Source: Gnetum montanum (taxonomy: Eukaryota > Streptophyta > Gnetopsida > Gnetales > Gnetaceae). Taken from it: a stretch of DNA of 36,810 nucleotides. The DNA lies in NCBI GenBank assembly GCA_015680685.1, contig MNCI01012700.1, forward strand, positions 11,115-47,924. Direction: 5' to 3'. Numbering within the stretch: the first letter of the stretch is position 1; each line of letters starts with the position of its first letter. Positions 19,546 to 29,769 of this stretch are shown piece after piece. Position numbers and translations under genes: made by a program. The notes under the pieces were generated by a model. The model was not told the origin of the DNA. It saw nothing but the letters and a program-made list of their open reading frames with translations, and made no database searches.

Positions 19546-21003
19546 ATTAATTAATAAAATTTCTACGCACATTGAAAAGCAAACAGTAATTCCAATACTT
19601 TTTGTCATAGTGAGTATCCCGTAAGCAACAAGGCAGGACTACATCGAGTTCTGGTGCGTTCCGAGTTGGGTGATTTCAAAATAGGGTCAAGGAACCGAAA
19701 CAGGGGACGGTTCGACTTCGAAATATTTTGTTTATCTCTATCTTACTCGTGCCTGTTAATAGGCTTTATAAAAGCCCTCTGTAATTCTTTTGCTTATTAC
19801 ATAAAATATATATGGATCATATAACTTGTTGAGCAGGATTCAAAGCAGAGGTTGAGCATAAAAGATGGAACGTTGTATTTTCATATTTCCATTTTCCCGG
19901 TTGTACTCCTAGCTCTTAAGCAAAACTAATGAAACGCAACAGGTAACAGCAGATTAATAGGCAGATAACCTACCTTCCAAACTAATTTATTTTACCCAAA
20001 ACTAAAAAATATTTCTTGTATATAAGATGTTTGATGGAAAAGGAAAAAGAAAACAAACAAAACTGAGCTTCTGTTTTATTAGGTGACTCACGTTTTGGAT
20101 TATGGATTGAAAAGGGAATTTTGTGCAAAAGAATTACAAAACCATGAAAATTTTACACTTGCATTCAACTGCACAATTTAGCTTCCTTACCTGAAACAAC
20201 AGTATTCATGTATGAGAGGAAAATATCTTGCTTCTATTTGCTTAGCCATAGTGCGTTGATAACATGATACGAGATATTTCACTGATGAGTTGACCTGAAC
20301 AAAACTATGCTTTCCAGAAAAACTGCAAGAAAAATGAACTGTTAAACCTCTGAAATGAATCAAATGCCCCATATTAACATTTAGATACTAACAGCAATAT
20401 TGAGAATGATAAGGTTAGTTACAGCTGCAGAATAGTAAGTTATAATATTTAAAGTTGAAGGGCAAGAAAACCATTCATTCTACATCTGAATACAAAGTTT
20501 AAAAACTCTTGTATTTTTATATAAAATAATTATGCAATTCAAAAAGTGAAGGCCGAAAACACAGGTAAAGAATATTTTATTCCAATGTATTTAGTTGAAA
20601 TGCTCTACCACAACTTCCTTTTGACTGTACTAAAAACCAAAAACAGATCAAGCCATAATAAAGACCTTCGCTCATGTGACCAAGTGAAGCTGTATTTTTA
20701 CAATTCAGCAACAAACAAAAATACCTAATCTAAATGGAAATCCTATGTAGTTCTTTGTGAAAGTAAAATCCTTAACCAAAACAGAAAATGGAGTTCCAAG
20801 TTTAGTTTCTCCAAAAACATGTGGAATATGGGCAACGATGGTTCCTTTTCACATTTGTAAGATGAAGCAAATGCTCAAAGTCAACAGTATTACATATATA
20901 AAGTATCCCGTTGCAACAATAAATGAACTATCCAAATGAAATCATGAGGAGATACAAAAGACTTACTTGGAATTGCTAATCACAAGAAGAAAAAGCTGAA
21001 CTT
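19546..21003. other. Intergenic AT-rich stretch
   Basis: Nothing on either strand resembles a known protein or RNA. Short open frames at 20187-20372, 20546-20728 and 20757-20939 show no domain. The right end adjoins the stop codon of the receptor kinase pseudogene. Confidence 0.4.
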
Positions 21004-21412
21004 TTATGTGCCCTTTTGCAGTAAAGAGGGGGTTGTGATTCCATGACACTGATAACTTCCTCCAAGTTTCTTGATATTATCCTTTGATCTTGTGCATTTA
21101 CAGGACCAACTAATTGCAAAAATGACAACTTCCTGCATCTTTGGCCTCATGGAAGCATTTGGGCAAGTGCATGTGAGGCCTAACATCAAAATGTTTTCTA
21201 CCACTGATATTTCTTCATCTTTGTCCATTTCAATTCCTCCTTCAATGTCATCCACTGTCTTTACAATATTTTTAAGGATTTCTTTTTTGTCTTCTTTTGA
21301 TCCCTTGAAAACATTTCATGTGTGGACTTTAATCTTGTAATGACTTCCAAGGTAACCACTCCAAAGCTGTATACATCACCTAAAATAGAAATTCTTTCCC
21401 CAATCCCATACT

Positions 21413-21526
21413 CTGAAAAAACATTTAGCATATATTCTTCATTATTAATGAAAATTCTATTTAGATTTTTAAGGACATAAATTCTATTTAAATTTTTAAA
21501 GAAGGTGAAAATAAGAAAACCCATAC
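21413..21526 (-). other. Preserved kinase-domain intron of the RLK pseudogene
   Basis: The minus strand reads GCTCCAG|GTATGG at the donor and TTTTTTCAG|AGTATGGG at the acceptor. Splicing joins GYIAP to EYGIGERIS and restores the APE motif in frame. Length is 114 bp. Confidence 0.75.
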
Positions 21527-21596
21527 CTGGAGCAATATAACCAACAAAGCCTTTCATGGTGAGAGAAGATGATGTTGTTGGACAATCAAGATCTCC

Positions 21597-21920
21597 TCTC
21601 ATGGGATGACATATTCCAAAATCAGAGCATTTCACAATCATATCATTATCCAATAATACATTCTTTGGTTTGATGTCACAATGTATGACCTCAAAATCAC
21701 AATCACGATGCAAATAGCACCCCATGCTAACTCAGTTAATATTTTCACTCTGAGTGGCAACTTTAGTGATATTCGGAAATCAGAGAGGTTCATAGTTATA
21801 TCATCATCCAATAATAGGTTCTCCAGTTTGATGTCTAAGTGTAGGACTGGAAAATTACAATCATGATGCAAATTGATGAGTCCCCTTGCTAACTTGGTTA
21901 AAATTTCAATCTAAAGGGTA
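21597..21920 (-). repeat. Tandem duplication of the kinase catalytic-loop segment
   Basis: Two copies are offset by about 158 bp. The upstream copy reads ILTKLARGLINLHHDCNF, VLHLDIKLENLLLDDD and SDFRIS. The downstream copy reads ILTELAW, LHRDCDFEVIHCDIKPKN, VLLDNDM and SDFGIC. The upstream copy has lost the catalytic-loop cysteine and the DFG glycine (DFR), whereas the downstream copy keeps both. Confidence 0.75.
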
Positions 21921-21924
21921 ACTT

Positions 21925-22070
21925 TGATGGGGTCAATAGGCTATTTTCTCTGCTGTGAAGAAGAGAATGGAGATTACCATTACTCATGAATGGCATTATC
22001 ATGGCTTTTCATTCTGGTGGACCAGACCACAATAATAATCATTAGAATGTTACAATATCTCATTTTCCCT
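21925..22070 (-). pseudogene. Kinase subdomain V remnant
   Basis: The minus strand gives LGKMRYCNILMIII then FKxxxxxxHE- and NGNLHSLLHSRENSLL in alternating frames, matching the IRHRNLxRII and FMxNGSLxxxLH blocks of LRR-XII kinases. It ends abruptly at about 22075, where LINE-like plus-strand sequence begins. Confidence 0.55.
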
Positions 22071-22469
22071 AATCCATGACATTCCTTTTTGAAGCTTTCA
22101 TGAGTTTTAGTTTGATTTGTAGAAGAGCCAACACTACATAGAAACTACCATTTCAGATGTTAAGACACCTTTGTAGACCTTTCTATGATTGCAAACACCT
22201 TAGTCAATGTTATTATGTGAATGTGATTTATTGCTTTTAGAAGTAGAAACCTTGTGCCAATTCATTACATAGACCCAAAACTTGCATATTTCAAGGTAAG
22301 ACCAAATTTCTAAAAAAGTTTTTGGGATTTGCATGAGATTGTGGTTGGTATTTTCAAAGGATACAATGGTTGAAAATATAGAATATCTCTTGAGAGGACA
22401 TGTAGCAAACTCCTAAGCATATTCACCAATTAGTCAAGTAGACTAATGTAGAAGGCAAGAAACAATATT

Positions 22470-22745
22470 ATTTACACCACATTAGATATAATAAACTAGA
22501 CATAGAAGCCCACTATCTTTTGACTACTATTCTCATCAAGTATTGTAATGTTATTACCAAGCTTTGCTTAAGTTCTTGCCCTCTTAGAATTGAAAATGGA
22601 AGATGGATTCAACTACCTCAAAAATAGCACATTTGTAGATTGTGCATATCAAGAACCCCATGAAGATGAATTACATTTGTTTTTTTCATGTGCTATGACT
22701 ACTCATTTGATACACTGTTATAATGTTACAACAAAAAAGCTTGTA
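22470..22745 (+). pseudogene. LINE-like C-terminal (zinc-binding) fragment
   Basis: The plus strand gives CPLRIENGRWIQLPQK, HICRLC and, after a frameshift, EPHEDELHLFFSC. The pattern L-IExGRW...P...RxCxxC...xEDExHxLFxC marks the C-terminal Cys-rich tail of some non-LTR retrotransposon polyproteins. Only the tail survives; no RT or endonuclease is visible upstream. It sits opposite to the RLK pseudogene, between membrane segment and kinase, so it probably inserted there or replaced the N-lobe. Confidence 0.5.
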
Positions 22746-22860
22746 TAATTTGTTTTTAATGCTCCCATTGGTGTTTGGTCAATTTGTAGTATCTTTATTT
22801 TTCATGACAATGTAATATATGTCCATTATATCTTATGAATCTTCTGAACTAAGGAAACTT

Positions 22861-22935
22861 CAATAATAATAATAACAACAATAATAATATTTAACTTATC
22901 TGTTAAAGATAATAATAATATTTAACTTATTTGTT
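22861..22935. repeat. AAT microsatellite with local duplication
   Basis: 'aataataataataacaacaataataat' is followed by two copies of 'aataatatttaactta(t)' separated by about 20 bp. This is simple-sequence expansion. Confidence 0.7.
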
Positions 22936-23602
22936 GGAGTTTGCCTGTGGTTGTTTTGACTCAACCAATAAGATCCCTGCAACAATAAGCAACAAAAGAC
23001 AACCTAGAATGCCAAGCACAATTTTCAGAATATTGTTTTTGCTTTGAGGTTATTTGCATAAATTTGAATTTCCAAGGGAGGACGATCTGGTTAATCTTAG
23101 CTTTTGAAGTCACTGTGCAGGCCCAGGACCTCTGCATCAAAGTAGTAGGAGAAGTTTAAAAATGGAGAGCCAAGTGATTTAACAGAGACAGTCACAGATC
23201 CGGTAAAGCTATTAACAGACAGATCTATGCTCTGTAGCTGGGTGCGCTTAATCCGGATTGATTTGAAAAGGTTGCCGTTGAAATTATTGAGAGAGAGATT
23301 GATTTGGCGGGCATCTAACCAGCTATCCAGGTAAGAATTAAGATAATCTGGTTCCAAAAAATTGATTTCGTGAGAGATTTGTAAACTGTTCGATCTGCAT
23401 TCCTGCTATTTGTGGTATTTGTGGTGGCACTTCTCTCAAAGCATTTGCTGACAAATCAAAATTAAATACAATGCTTTTGATAACTGCAACTTCTGGTGGT
23501 ATTGGCTTAGACAAATTGTTTGCCAGAAGTACAGGGTCTTCAAGACCAGGGCAGTTTTCCATCTGTGAAAGAATTTTACCAAACAGATGGTTTCTACCGG
23601 AC

Positions 23603-23672
23603 AGATGGAATCTGATAACATATTTTCTGACAAATATAGATGGAATCTGATAACATATTTTCTGACAAATAT
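23603..23672. repeat. Perfect 35-bp tandem duplication in LRR region
   Basis: The unit beginning 'agatggaatctgataac' occurs at 23603-23637 and again at 23638-23672 without a mismatch. It is out of phase with the 72-bp LRR period and shifts the frame. Confidence 0.9.
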
Positions 23673-24920
23673 AGATAGCCAAGTGACTTGTTTAAGAGTG
23701 GTACCTCAGTCGAGATGCTGCCTGTAATTTGTTTCCTCGGAGACTGATGCTTTGCAGTGACTTCAGATTTGCAATTGAAAGAGGAATGGTGCCGCTTAAT
23801 ACATTGTCACGAAGATTCAGAAGAAAAACAGATGATAAATTTCCTAAGCAGGGAGGGATGTTGCCAGAGATCACGTTATTAGACACTAGATTGGTACAAA
23901 TACCGAAGATTTGGCAAGGAGCTTCCAAAGGTGGGCGGCAGCGTTCCCGTTAAATGGTTATGACACATACTCAAATGAGTTAGTGAGGAGCAATCAGATA
24001 GAGCAAACTGAAAAAACACAACTGAAAACTTTAACTTTAACGGAGCTCACAAGTTAGAAAGTGATTTCCTGTGGCTTCTAATAAAAACAAAGGTAAATGG
24101 CACCCTCAGGGACGACGATTGCTAATAAAATAAAATCAAACTTTTGACATTATATTCTTTTAAAAGAAATTAATATTGTTTTTAAAGTCTGCCACGTGAC
24201 ATTGAAGTTGAGCTACCCTAATAGTAGAGCACTTCATATTATAGTCAAACTCAGTATACCTTATGTTTTGATACCAGGCATTCAGTCTGCATTTCTAAAT
24301 AAAGAAAATGATATGAAAAAGGAAGATCTTCCAAGCTTTTAGAAGATGCCACTTAACAAACAGAGTCATTACTGAAGATATATATAGGAAAACCAAGAAT
24401 AAAAATCTTGAGACACACCAGGTTCAAATTTGACTGACAATCTGTTATTACTAATAACTTATTAGACAAGTCAAGAAACTGGAGGTGCAAGGGATTCCCC
24501 CATGATGGTGCCATGTTCCCCATGAATCCATTGCTAAATAAACTCAACTCCTGCAAATTGTTACCACTTGAATCGAATTGTGTAAGAGCCGTGAGGTTAT
24601 CTAAATAGGGGGAATGGTTCCACTCAGATTGTTTTGCTGAAAGTACAATTCAGTGACACGGTAGAGACTGGCAAGTGAGCATGGAATAAAACCCGTGAAG
24701 TAGTTTTTGGTCAAGGTCAAGAACAGTCAAGGATGAAGATAGGTTGCCCAGGTCAGCAGGAAGACACCCTGAATGTTGTTCTCAGAAGGTAAAAATCTTC
24801 AAGCTTGTTCAGTGCTTCTAACCAAGAAGGAGCTTGTCCACCGAACTGATTTCGGTAAAAATTCAACTCACAAAGCTTTTGGAGTATGGCGAGAGACTCA
24901 GGAATCTCACCGGTCAAGGA

Positions 24921-24960
24921 ATTTGAACAAAGATAAAGAAATTTGAACAAAGATAAAGAA
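24921..24960. repeat. Perfect 20-bp tandem duplication near first LRR
   Basis: 'atttgaacaaagataaagaa' is repeated exactly at 24921-24940 and 24941-24960. It is another small duplication inside the RLK pseudogene. Confidence 0.9.
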
Positions 24961-25060
24961 ATTGCAGTGAAGAAATGTTTCTGACTGATATGGAATGCCG
25001 CCACCTTCAATTGATACATCTTGCAAAACGGCAAGCAAATAGCCACAACAGAGCCAACAG

Positions 25061-26507
25061 CCCCACATGGTGCAGCTTAAACAGGCATATAAACAACAAA
25101 ATCTACCGAATAACCAGCAACCCAAGAAGCAAGAAATATACCACCTATCTTCTGAAAATCATGTTCCTTTCCTTCAGTATTTCATTGGATAAGGGCATGA
25201 ACAAGGCATGGAGTAAGGCAAACAACACATTAAAAAAATTTTGAATGAACACGTACAAAAATAACACAGCATGCAAACCGCAAAGCCGGTATGAACATTT
25301 TTAGGTCTGTTTCGCTTTCTTTGGGTTAGGCTAAATCAAAGTTATGGTAAACATCATGAACCAAACGAATCTTGGAAACACCAGGGTCGAAAAAACAAAT
25401 CCACATAATCAAACTAACTCGATATGGAAATGATGATCTCCTTTCCTTTTCAAAGTCACACCAAATGCACGATGCCAAATCATCCATGTTACAATCTCCT
25501 CCAAAATCATATCATACCAAATTACATAGTAATATACAATAAAATGCAGCCCAGGTTAAAGTCAAGCCTCTTCTTTTGAATTTTTACTTTCTTTGCAACG
25601 GTAGAAAGACCTGCCGGGCCAAGTCACCAAAACCAGTACAGTGTAAATTTTATGAAATACAGAAAACGTTACCCAATGCTCAAGTCACCGAAACCAGTAC
25701 AGTGTAAATTTTATGAAATATGCTTTAAAATGTTGCGGAACAGATAAAACAGTACAGACAACAGAGTCCCCAAAAATCGGAAAATTCACTCCCAGAACAG
25801 AACCCACACAAGGAAAACAGTGGAAGCCATAAATACATGAAAAAGGAAAATGAATGGAAGTTAAAAGAAAAATAAATTAATACAGAACAAATCATGAGCA
25901 ATAGTACTGGGCTAAACAGAACGTAACCCACCTGAAAAAATAAAAGGAATGAGGACCCACTAATGTGAATTAAAAAAGGGCGAATAGACATTAGAACAAA
26001 TGACTGACATGCAAGTAATTAAATGCCATTCAACACTACAAAATCTAGAACAAAGGGGTAACAGCCATAGTTATCAGAACGGGAAATGGGGCAACGTGAC
26101 AACGGCAACACAACGGAAACCGCAAATAATCAAGTTGCGAGAAACATCGGGCTTTAAATATAGAACCTTAGTAGCAACTTTTATATTTTAGTAAAATTAT
26201 GTGTATATTTCTTTGTTCATATAACAACAATTTAAAATGCAATACAATACAATGATTTTTATATATAAAAATTTACAATATTTTTATTTATTGGTATTTA
26301 AGAACAATTACCCATGATAAACTTAAATAGAAGTTGTAAAATAATTTATTTTAAAAATAAATATTTTTTGAAAAAAAAATTAATAAAAAAACAAAAATAT
26401 ATATTAAGAACAATTTTGGTCATTGATAAATAAAACTTTTAAATGAGTACATAACATATCAAGTCCAATACATTAGCATGTTAAACTTGTAACATACTTA
26501 ATATTTA
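25061..26507. other. Intergenic stretch with one 40-bp direct repeat
   Basis: No coding motif is seen. 'caagtcacc(a/g)aaaccagtac' and the following 'agtgtaaattttatgaaata' occur at 25620-25659 and 25681-25720 with a single mismatch. From about 26160 the sequence becomes extremely AT-rich. Confidence 0.5.
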
Positions 26508-26796
26508 TTATACCATATTGTTACTATTATTTTTCATACGTTTTTTATTTTTACCATCAAACATATTTTCATAATTAGAATCTAGAACTTTCATAAGAAA
26601 TTCATCATCTCCATCATCCATAGATCCCCCATAATCCCACATGCAATGAGGACCCATCTTGTAATCTTGAGAAGATTGAGATAATAACCTAATATTTGAA
26701 TAAACAAAAACTAAATCTTCAGCCTTTACAATGCCTAGTCTGTTGCGTTTTGTTGAGTGAATAAATGCATATTCACTCCAATTTCTTTCACAAACT
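26508..26796 (-). pseudogene. hAT transposase C-terminal dimerization domain
   Basis: An open minus-strand frame of 96 codons runs from just after a TAA at about 26797-26799 to the TAA at 26508-26510. It reads VCERNWSEYAFIHSTKRNRL, then EDLVFVYSNIRLL, MGPHCMWDYGG and an Asp-rich stretch, ending in a basic tail (GKNKKRMKN). CERNWS-x-xxxIHxxKRNRL with VYxNxRLL is the diagnostic hAT dimerization motif. hAT transposases cut and paste DNA elements with 8-bp target duplications. Everything upstream of the domain is missing or unrecognisable, so this is a truncated relic, although the surviving part has no internal stop. It has no ATG and would not be called by simple gene finders. Confidence 0.8.
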
Positions 26797-26799
26797 TAA

Positions 26800-27210
26800 T
26801 AAAAAGATTCCGCTAAAAAATCTGTTACATAACCATGAGGATTTTGATTATCTTCTTCCATAATCAATAAGAGTGAAATAACCTTTATTAAAAATAAGAT
26901 AGAAGGATGGCCATAGCTTTCTTTGAAAATCCTTTTTTAATAATTGATATTCTAATTTTTCTTCATGCTCTTCTTGCTCTTCAGAAAGCAAATCTTCTTC
27001 AGATGACATTGATCCTATATGTCTGTTATAAAAATTCAAAATATTATTTACAAAGAAGATTAAAACAAACCATAAAACAAAAATGTATTTTAAAAATGAC
27101 CGCTGCAATCATGTTCTTTGATAAACAATGTATAACAAAATTCTATCCAAAAAATAAAAATAAAAAATAAAGATTATACCAAGTCCAATTCAAAAAAATC
27201 TTTAATTTTA
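26800..27210. other. AT-rich sequence next to hAT relic
   Basis: The minus strand at 26848-27108 contains an acidic open frame (SEEDLLSEEQEEHEEKLEYQ) that could be a loop of the same transposase, but no conserved block confirms this. Confidence 0.25.
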
Positions 27211-27290
27211 AATACCACACAGAGTTTTAAACCAATTAATAAACGCAGATTCACCACTACATGTTAACAATCAAATAAAATCCTCAAAGA
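27211..27290. repeat. Dispersed 75-bp repeat, copy 1
   Basis: 'aataccacac(a)gag' followed by 'accaattaataaacgcagat', 'tcaccactacatgttaa' and 'tcaaataaaatcctcaaag' recurs as two adjacent copies at 28832-28980. The family is unidentified. Confidence 0.7.
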
Positions 27291-28080
27291 TGGCAAAGAA
27301 GTTCGTACCAAAAATCTATGGAAGATTTGGTTAGTGTGCTAATTGCTGCCTAATGTTCTTGTTTAGTTCCAATTTTTAACTTTTTTGAGTTTTCCTATGT
27401 TCTCTTATTTTCACTTGAAGAAAATATTCTCAATAATAGAAAGTTGGCAACTGTAATAGGGGAAAGTGCTAACTAGCGATCATAGGAAAGAGTTGAATAA
27501 TGTTGTAAAAATAGTGCTAAACTATCACTATGCTATTGTTTCTTGTTGGTCTTTGTCTTTTTTACCTTATCCTTAAATAGTTTGTTATTTGTTTTATTGT
27601 TTATTTTTTAATTTTATTTTTTTTAAAAGTACTTTATTTATCCTAAAACTAATAGTTATACTTTAAATAACAATTTCTTTATTTTTTAATTACTTTTTTA
27701 CTTAAAATTTTTATAGTTTAAAATAAATTCTACTACAACTAACCATTAACCATAACACTATTTCTTTACACTATTTCTTTTCTCTTAACACTAACCATTA
27801 ACAATTGCAATTGATACTATAATTGAAATGATTTGCAAGCTATTGGCAGTACAGTAAATGAAATGATTTTGATCCTAAAATAGGTAAACCCACGTAGTGC
27901 AACAAAAAAGTGTCCTCAATCAAAGGCAAGAACAATATGCATGATAATTATCTTATGATTTTTCAAAGAAGCCAAATTAATTTTTTGTTGTTCTCATTTT
28001 ATGTTTTGAACCACAAAAGTGGGTATGGAGCTCCAGTGGGAGAGGTAAATTAGGTAATCAATATGCTGGAACTTAACAGT
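27291..28080. other. AT-rich stretch without recognised gene
   Basis: Long T/A runs, with 'ctaaccattaac' repeated near 27738 and 27789. I found no coding or RNA signature. Confidence 0.4.
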
Positions 28081-28241
28081 GACAGAAACTTGTTCAAATA
28101 GACAAATACTAATAGTGGCAGAAACTTGTTCAAATACAAATATCTTTGAAGGTAGTGGCTACTTGTGACTGGAACCCCATTGCATGCAGGTATGGTATAC
28201 CAGTATTTGCTTTGTGTCATTGCAAATTTAGTTTGCAGAAT

Positions 28242-28379
28242 TTCTTGCATCTCTTATTTATGAACGTAGCTTGTTAGAAAGTTTTGTGACTGTCTTAAGA
28301 CATTCATAAGTTCTTGCATCTCTTTTTTATAAGCATAGCTTGTTGGAAAGTTTTGTGACTTTGATAGGACATTCATATG
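28242..28379. repeat. 69-bp tandem duplication
   Basis: The two units at 28242-28310 and 28311-28379 both begin 'ttcttgcatctctt' and share 'tagcttgtt(a/g)gaaagttttg'. They differ at roughly ten positions, so the duplication is not recent. Confidence 0.85.
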
Positions 28380-28383
28380 TTCA

Positions 28384-28511
28384 TTCTCTAACAGTTTACA
28401 GTGTTACTTAGCACAGAGATACAAAAAAATGTGCAACAGAGATATAGTCTTTACACAATGGGCCTTCTCTAACAGTTTACAGTGAAACTTTACATAGAGA
28501 TACAAAAAAAT
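28384..28511. repeat. 47-bp direct repeat pair
   Basis: 'ttctctaacagtttacagtg' and a following 'agagatacaaaaaaat' occur at 28384-28430 and 28465-28511, separated by 34 bp. Confidence 0.85.
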
Positions 28512-28831
28512 TATGTAAAAGAATTGGCCGAAACTAGATTCTGATGAATAGAACCCACCATCTACGTATAGAGATAATCGAGAAACTTCAATTTTAGTTT
28601 CATGTTTTTGTTAAGATTTATTTGTAGAATATTAAATGACGACATACATCAGAGTTTGCTGGGAAATAAACGCTCATTTTCATTTTCATAGTTATTATTG
28701 TTGATGTTTGGTTTTCCTCTTGGGCTTCCAGGGTTAGGCTTGTTTTTGCTTTATTCCGTTTTTTTTGTTCAAATACCAATATCTTTGGCAGCAAAAAAGG
28801 TAGTGAACAACATTCTAAATCTTTCATTCTA

Positions 28832-28980
28832 AATACCACTCAGAGAGTCTCAAACCAATAATAAACGCAATTTACTACTGCATGTTAATAATCAAATAAA
28901 ATCCCCACTCAAAGAGTCTCGGACCAATAATAAACATAGATTCACCACTGCATGTTAAATCAAATAAAATCATCAAAGAG
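28832..28980. repeat. Dispersed 75-bp repeat, copies 2 and 3 in tandem
   Basis: Copy 2 (28832-28904) and copy 3 (28905-28980) share 'gagtctc(a/g)(a/g)accaataataaac' and 'actgcatgttaa' with copy 1. They are head-to-tail with short junction sequence. Confidence 0.8.
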
Positions 28981-29108
28981 GAGCTGAAAATAGTGCTAGT
29001 GCCGCTCTTTCATATAGATAAATAAGCATAAGGCAAAATCCGAGATTAAATCTATGAATAGAAGGATTTGCTGCCCCATTGAAATGGGAATAGAGAAAGG
29101 CCAAAGAC

Positions 29109-29196
29109 AAGCTTACTATATTAACTTTGAAGAAATGAACTTTAAAAATGACAAGCATACTATATTAATTTTGAAGAGATGAACTTTAAAAATGAC
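29109..29196. repeat. 44-bp tandem duplication
   Basis: Units at 29109-29152 and 29153-29196 differ at only three bases ('ttaactttgaagaaatg' against 'ttaattttgaagagatg', plus one T/A). This is probably one of the younger duplications in the cluster. Confidence 0.9.
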
Positions 29197-29698
29197 ACCC
29201 TATTTTACAGAATATGTATGAATTGCAGATTGAATTTTACTGTAATAAGAAACTCTGACTCAAACAAAAGAAATCTAAATAAAGAAAGACCAATGAAGAG
29301 ATAATGTACAAAAATGGTCTCTGAATCCACGGTTTAGCCCATTTTGAAGAGGAAGGAGGATTGCTTGTAGCAGAAACAGAGACCTACCACACAGAGTTGA
29401 CTGGTTATGGACAAGGATGCGATACTGAAGCAGCAACGGTTGTGGAGAGCAATGCAGAAGTGGCAGCAATTGTAGGATTAGCAATGTTCACAGCACAGCG
29501 ATGCAAAAGCGGAAACAACAGCATTCACAGCATAGTGATGCAAAAACGGCAGCAACATCAAGATTAGCAGCGTTCATAGCACAGGCACCAAATGCTTTAC
29601 GTAAATGTGTTCCTTATTGACGTCTTCACCATAGAATAAACCCTAAATTTTTTTCCCTCCATCCTGGCCGTTGCAGATCTGCATTTAACTCATGACAA

Positions 29699-29767
29699 CA
29701 TTTAGTTTATGACAGATGCAGTTGTTGACATGACCTGCATTTAGTTTGTGACAGATGCAGTTCTTGA
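29699..29767. repeat. 30-bp direct repeat pair
   Basis: 'catttagtttatgacagatg' at 29699 and 'catttagtttgtgacagatg' at 29738, both followed by 'cagtt(g/c)ttga', with a 39-bp period. Confidence 0.85.
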
Positions 29768-29769
29768 GA

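Larger units (their letters stand above)
21004..25060 (-). pseudogene. LRR receptor-like kinase pseudogene (LRR-XII-like)
   Basis: Order on the minus strand is LRRs (about 25060-23100), a membrane segment (about 23032-22961), then kinase pieces (22070-21004). LRR signatures include NSLTGEIPESLAILQKL, GNISSVF-type repeats such as NVISGNIPPCLGNLSSVF, and LSGTIPLSIANLKSLQSI. The membrane segment is a run of Ile/Leu/Val/Gly after KNN. The kinase keeps HCDIKPKN, SDFGIC, GYIAPE (restored by splicing), GDVYSFGVVTLEV and a C-terminal CPNASMRPKMQEV block, with its stop at 21004. Missing are the signal peptide and first LRRs, and kinase subdomains I-IV. A frameshift lies after THEMF. Such proteins perceive peptides or microbial patterns at the plasma membrane. 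The GYIAPE intron position and HCDIKP motif suit the FLS2/EFR/Xa21 group; this is inference. Confidence 0.85.

Noticed and set aside
29361-29567. Ala/Val-rich plus-strand frame (AATVVESNAEVAAIVGLAMF) as a small membrane protein.
   Set aside because: It derives from imperfect GCA-rich repeats of 'cagc(a/g)ttca(c/t)agca' and shows no supporting context.
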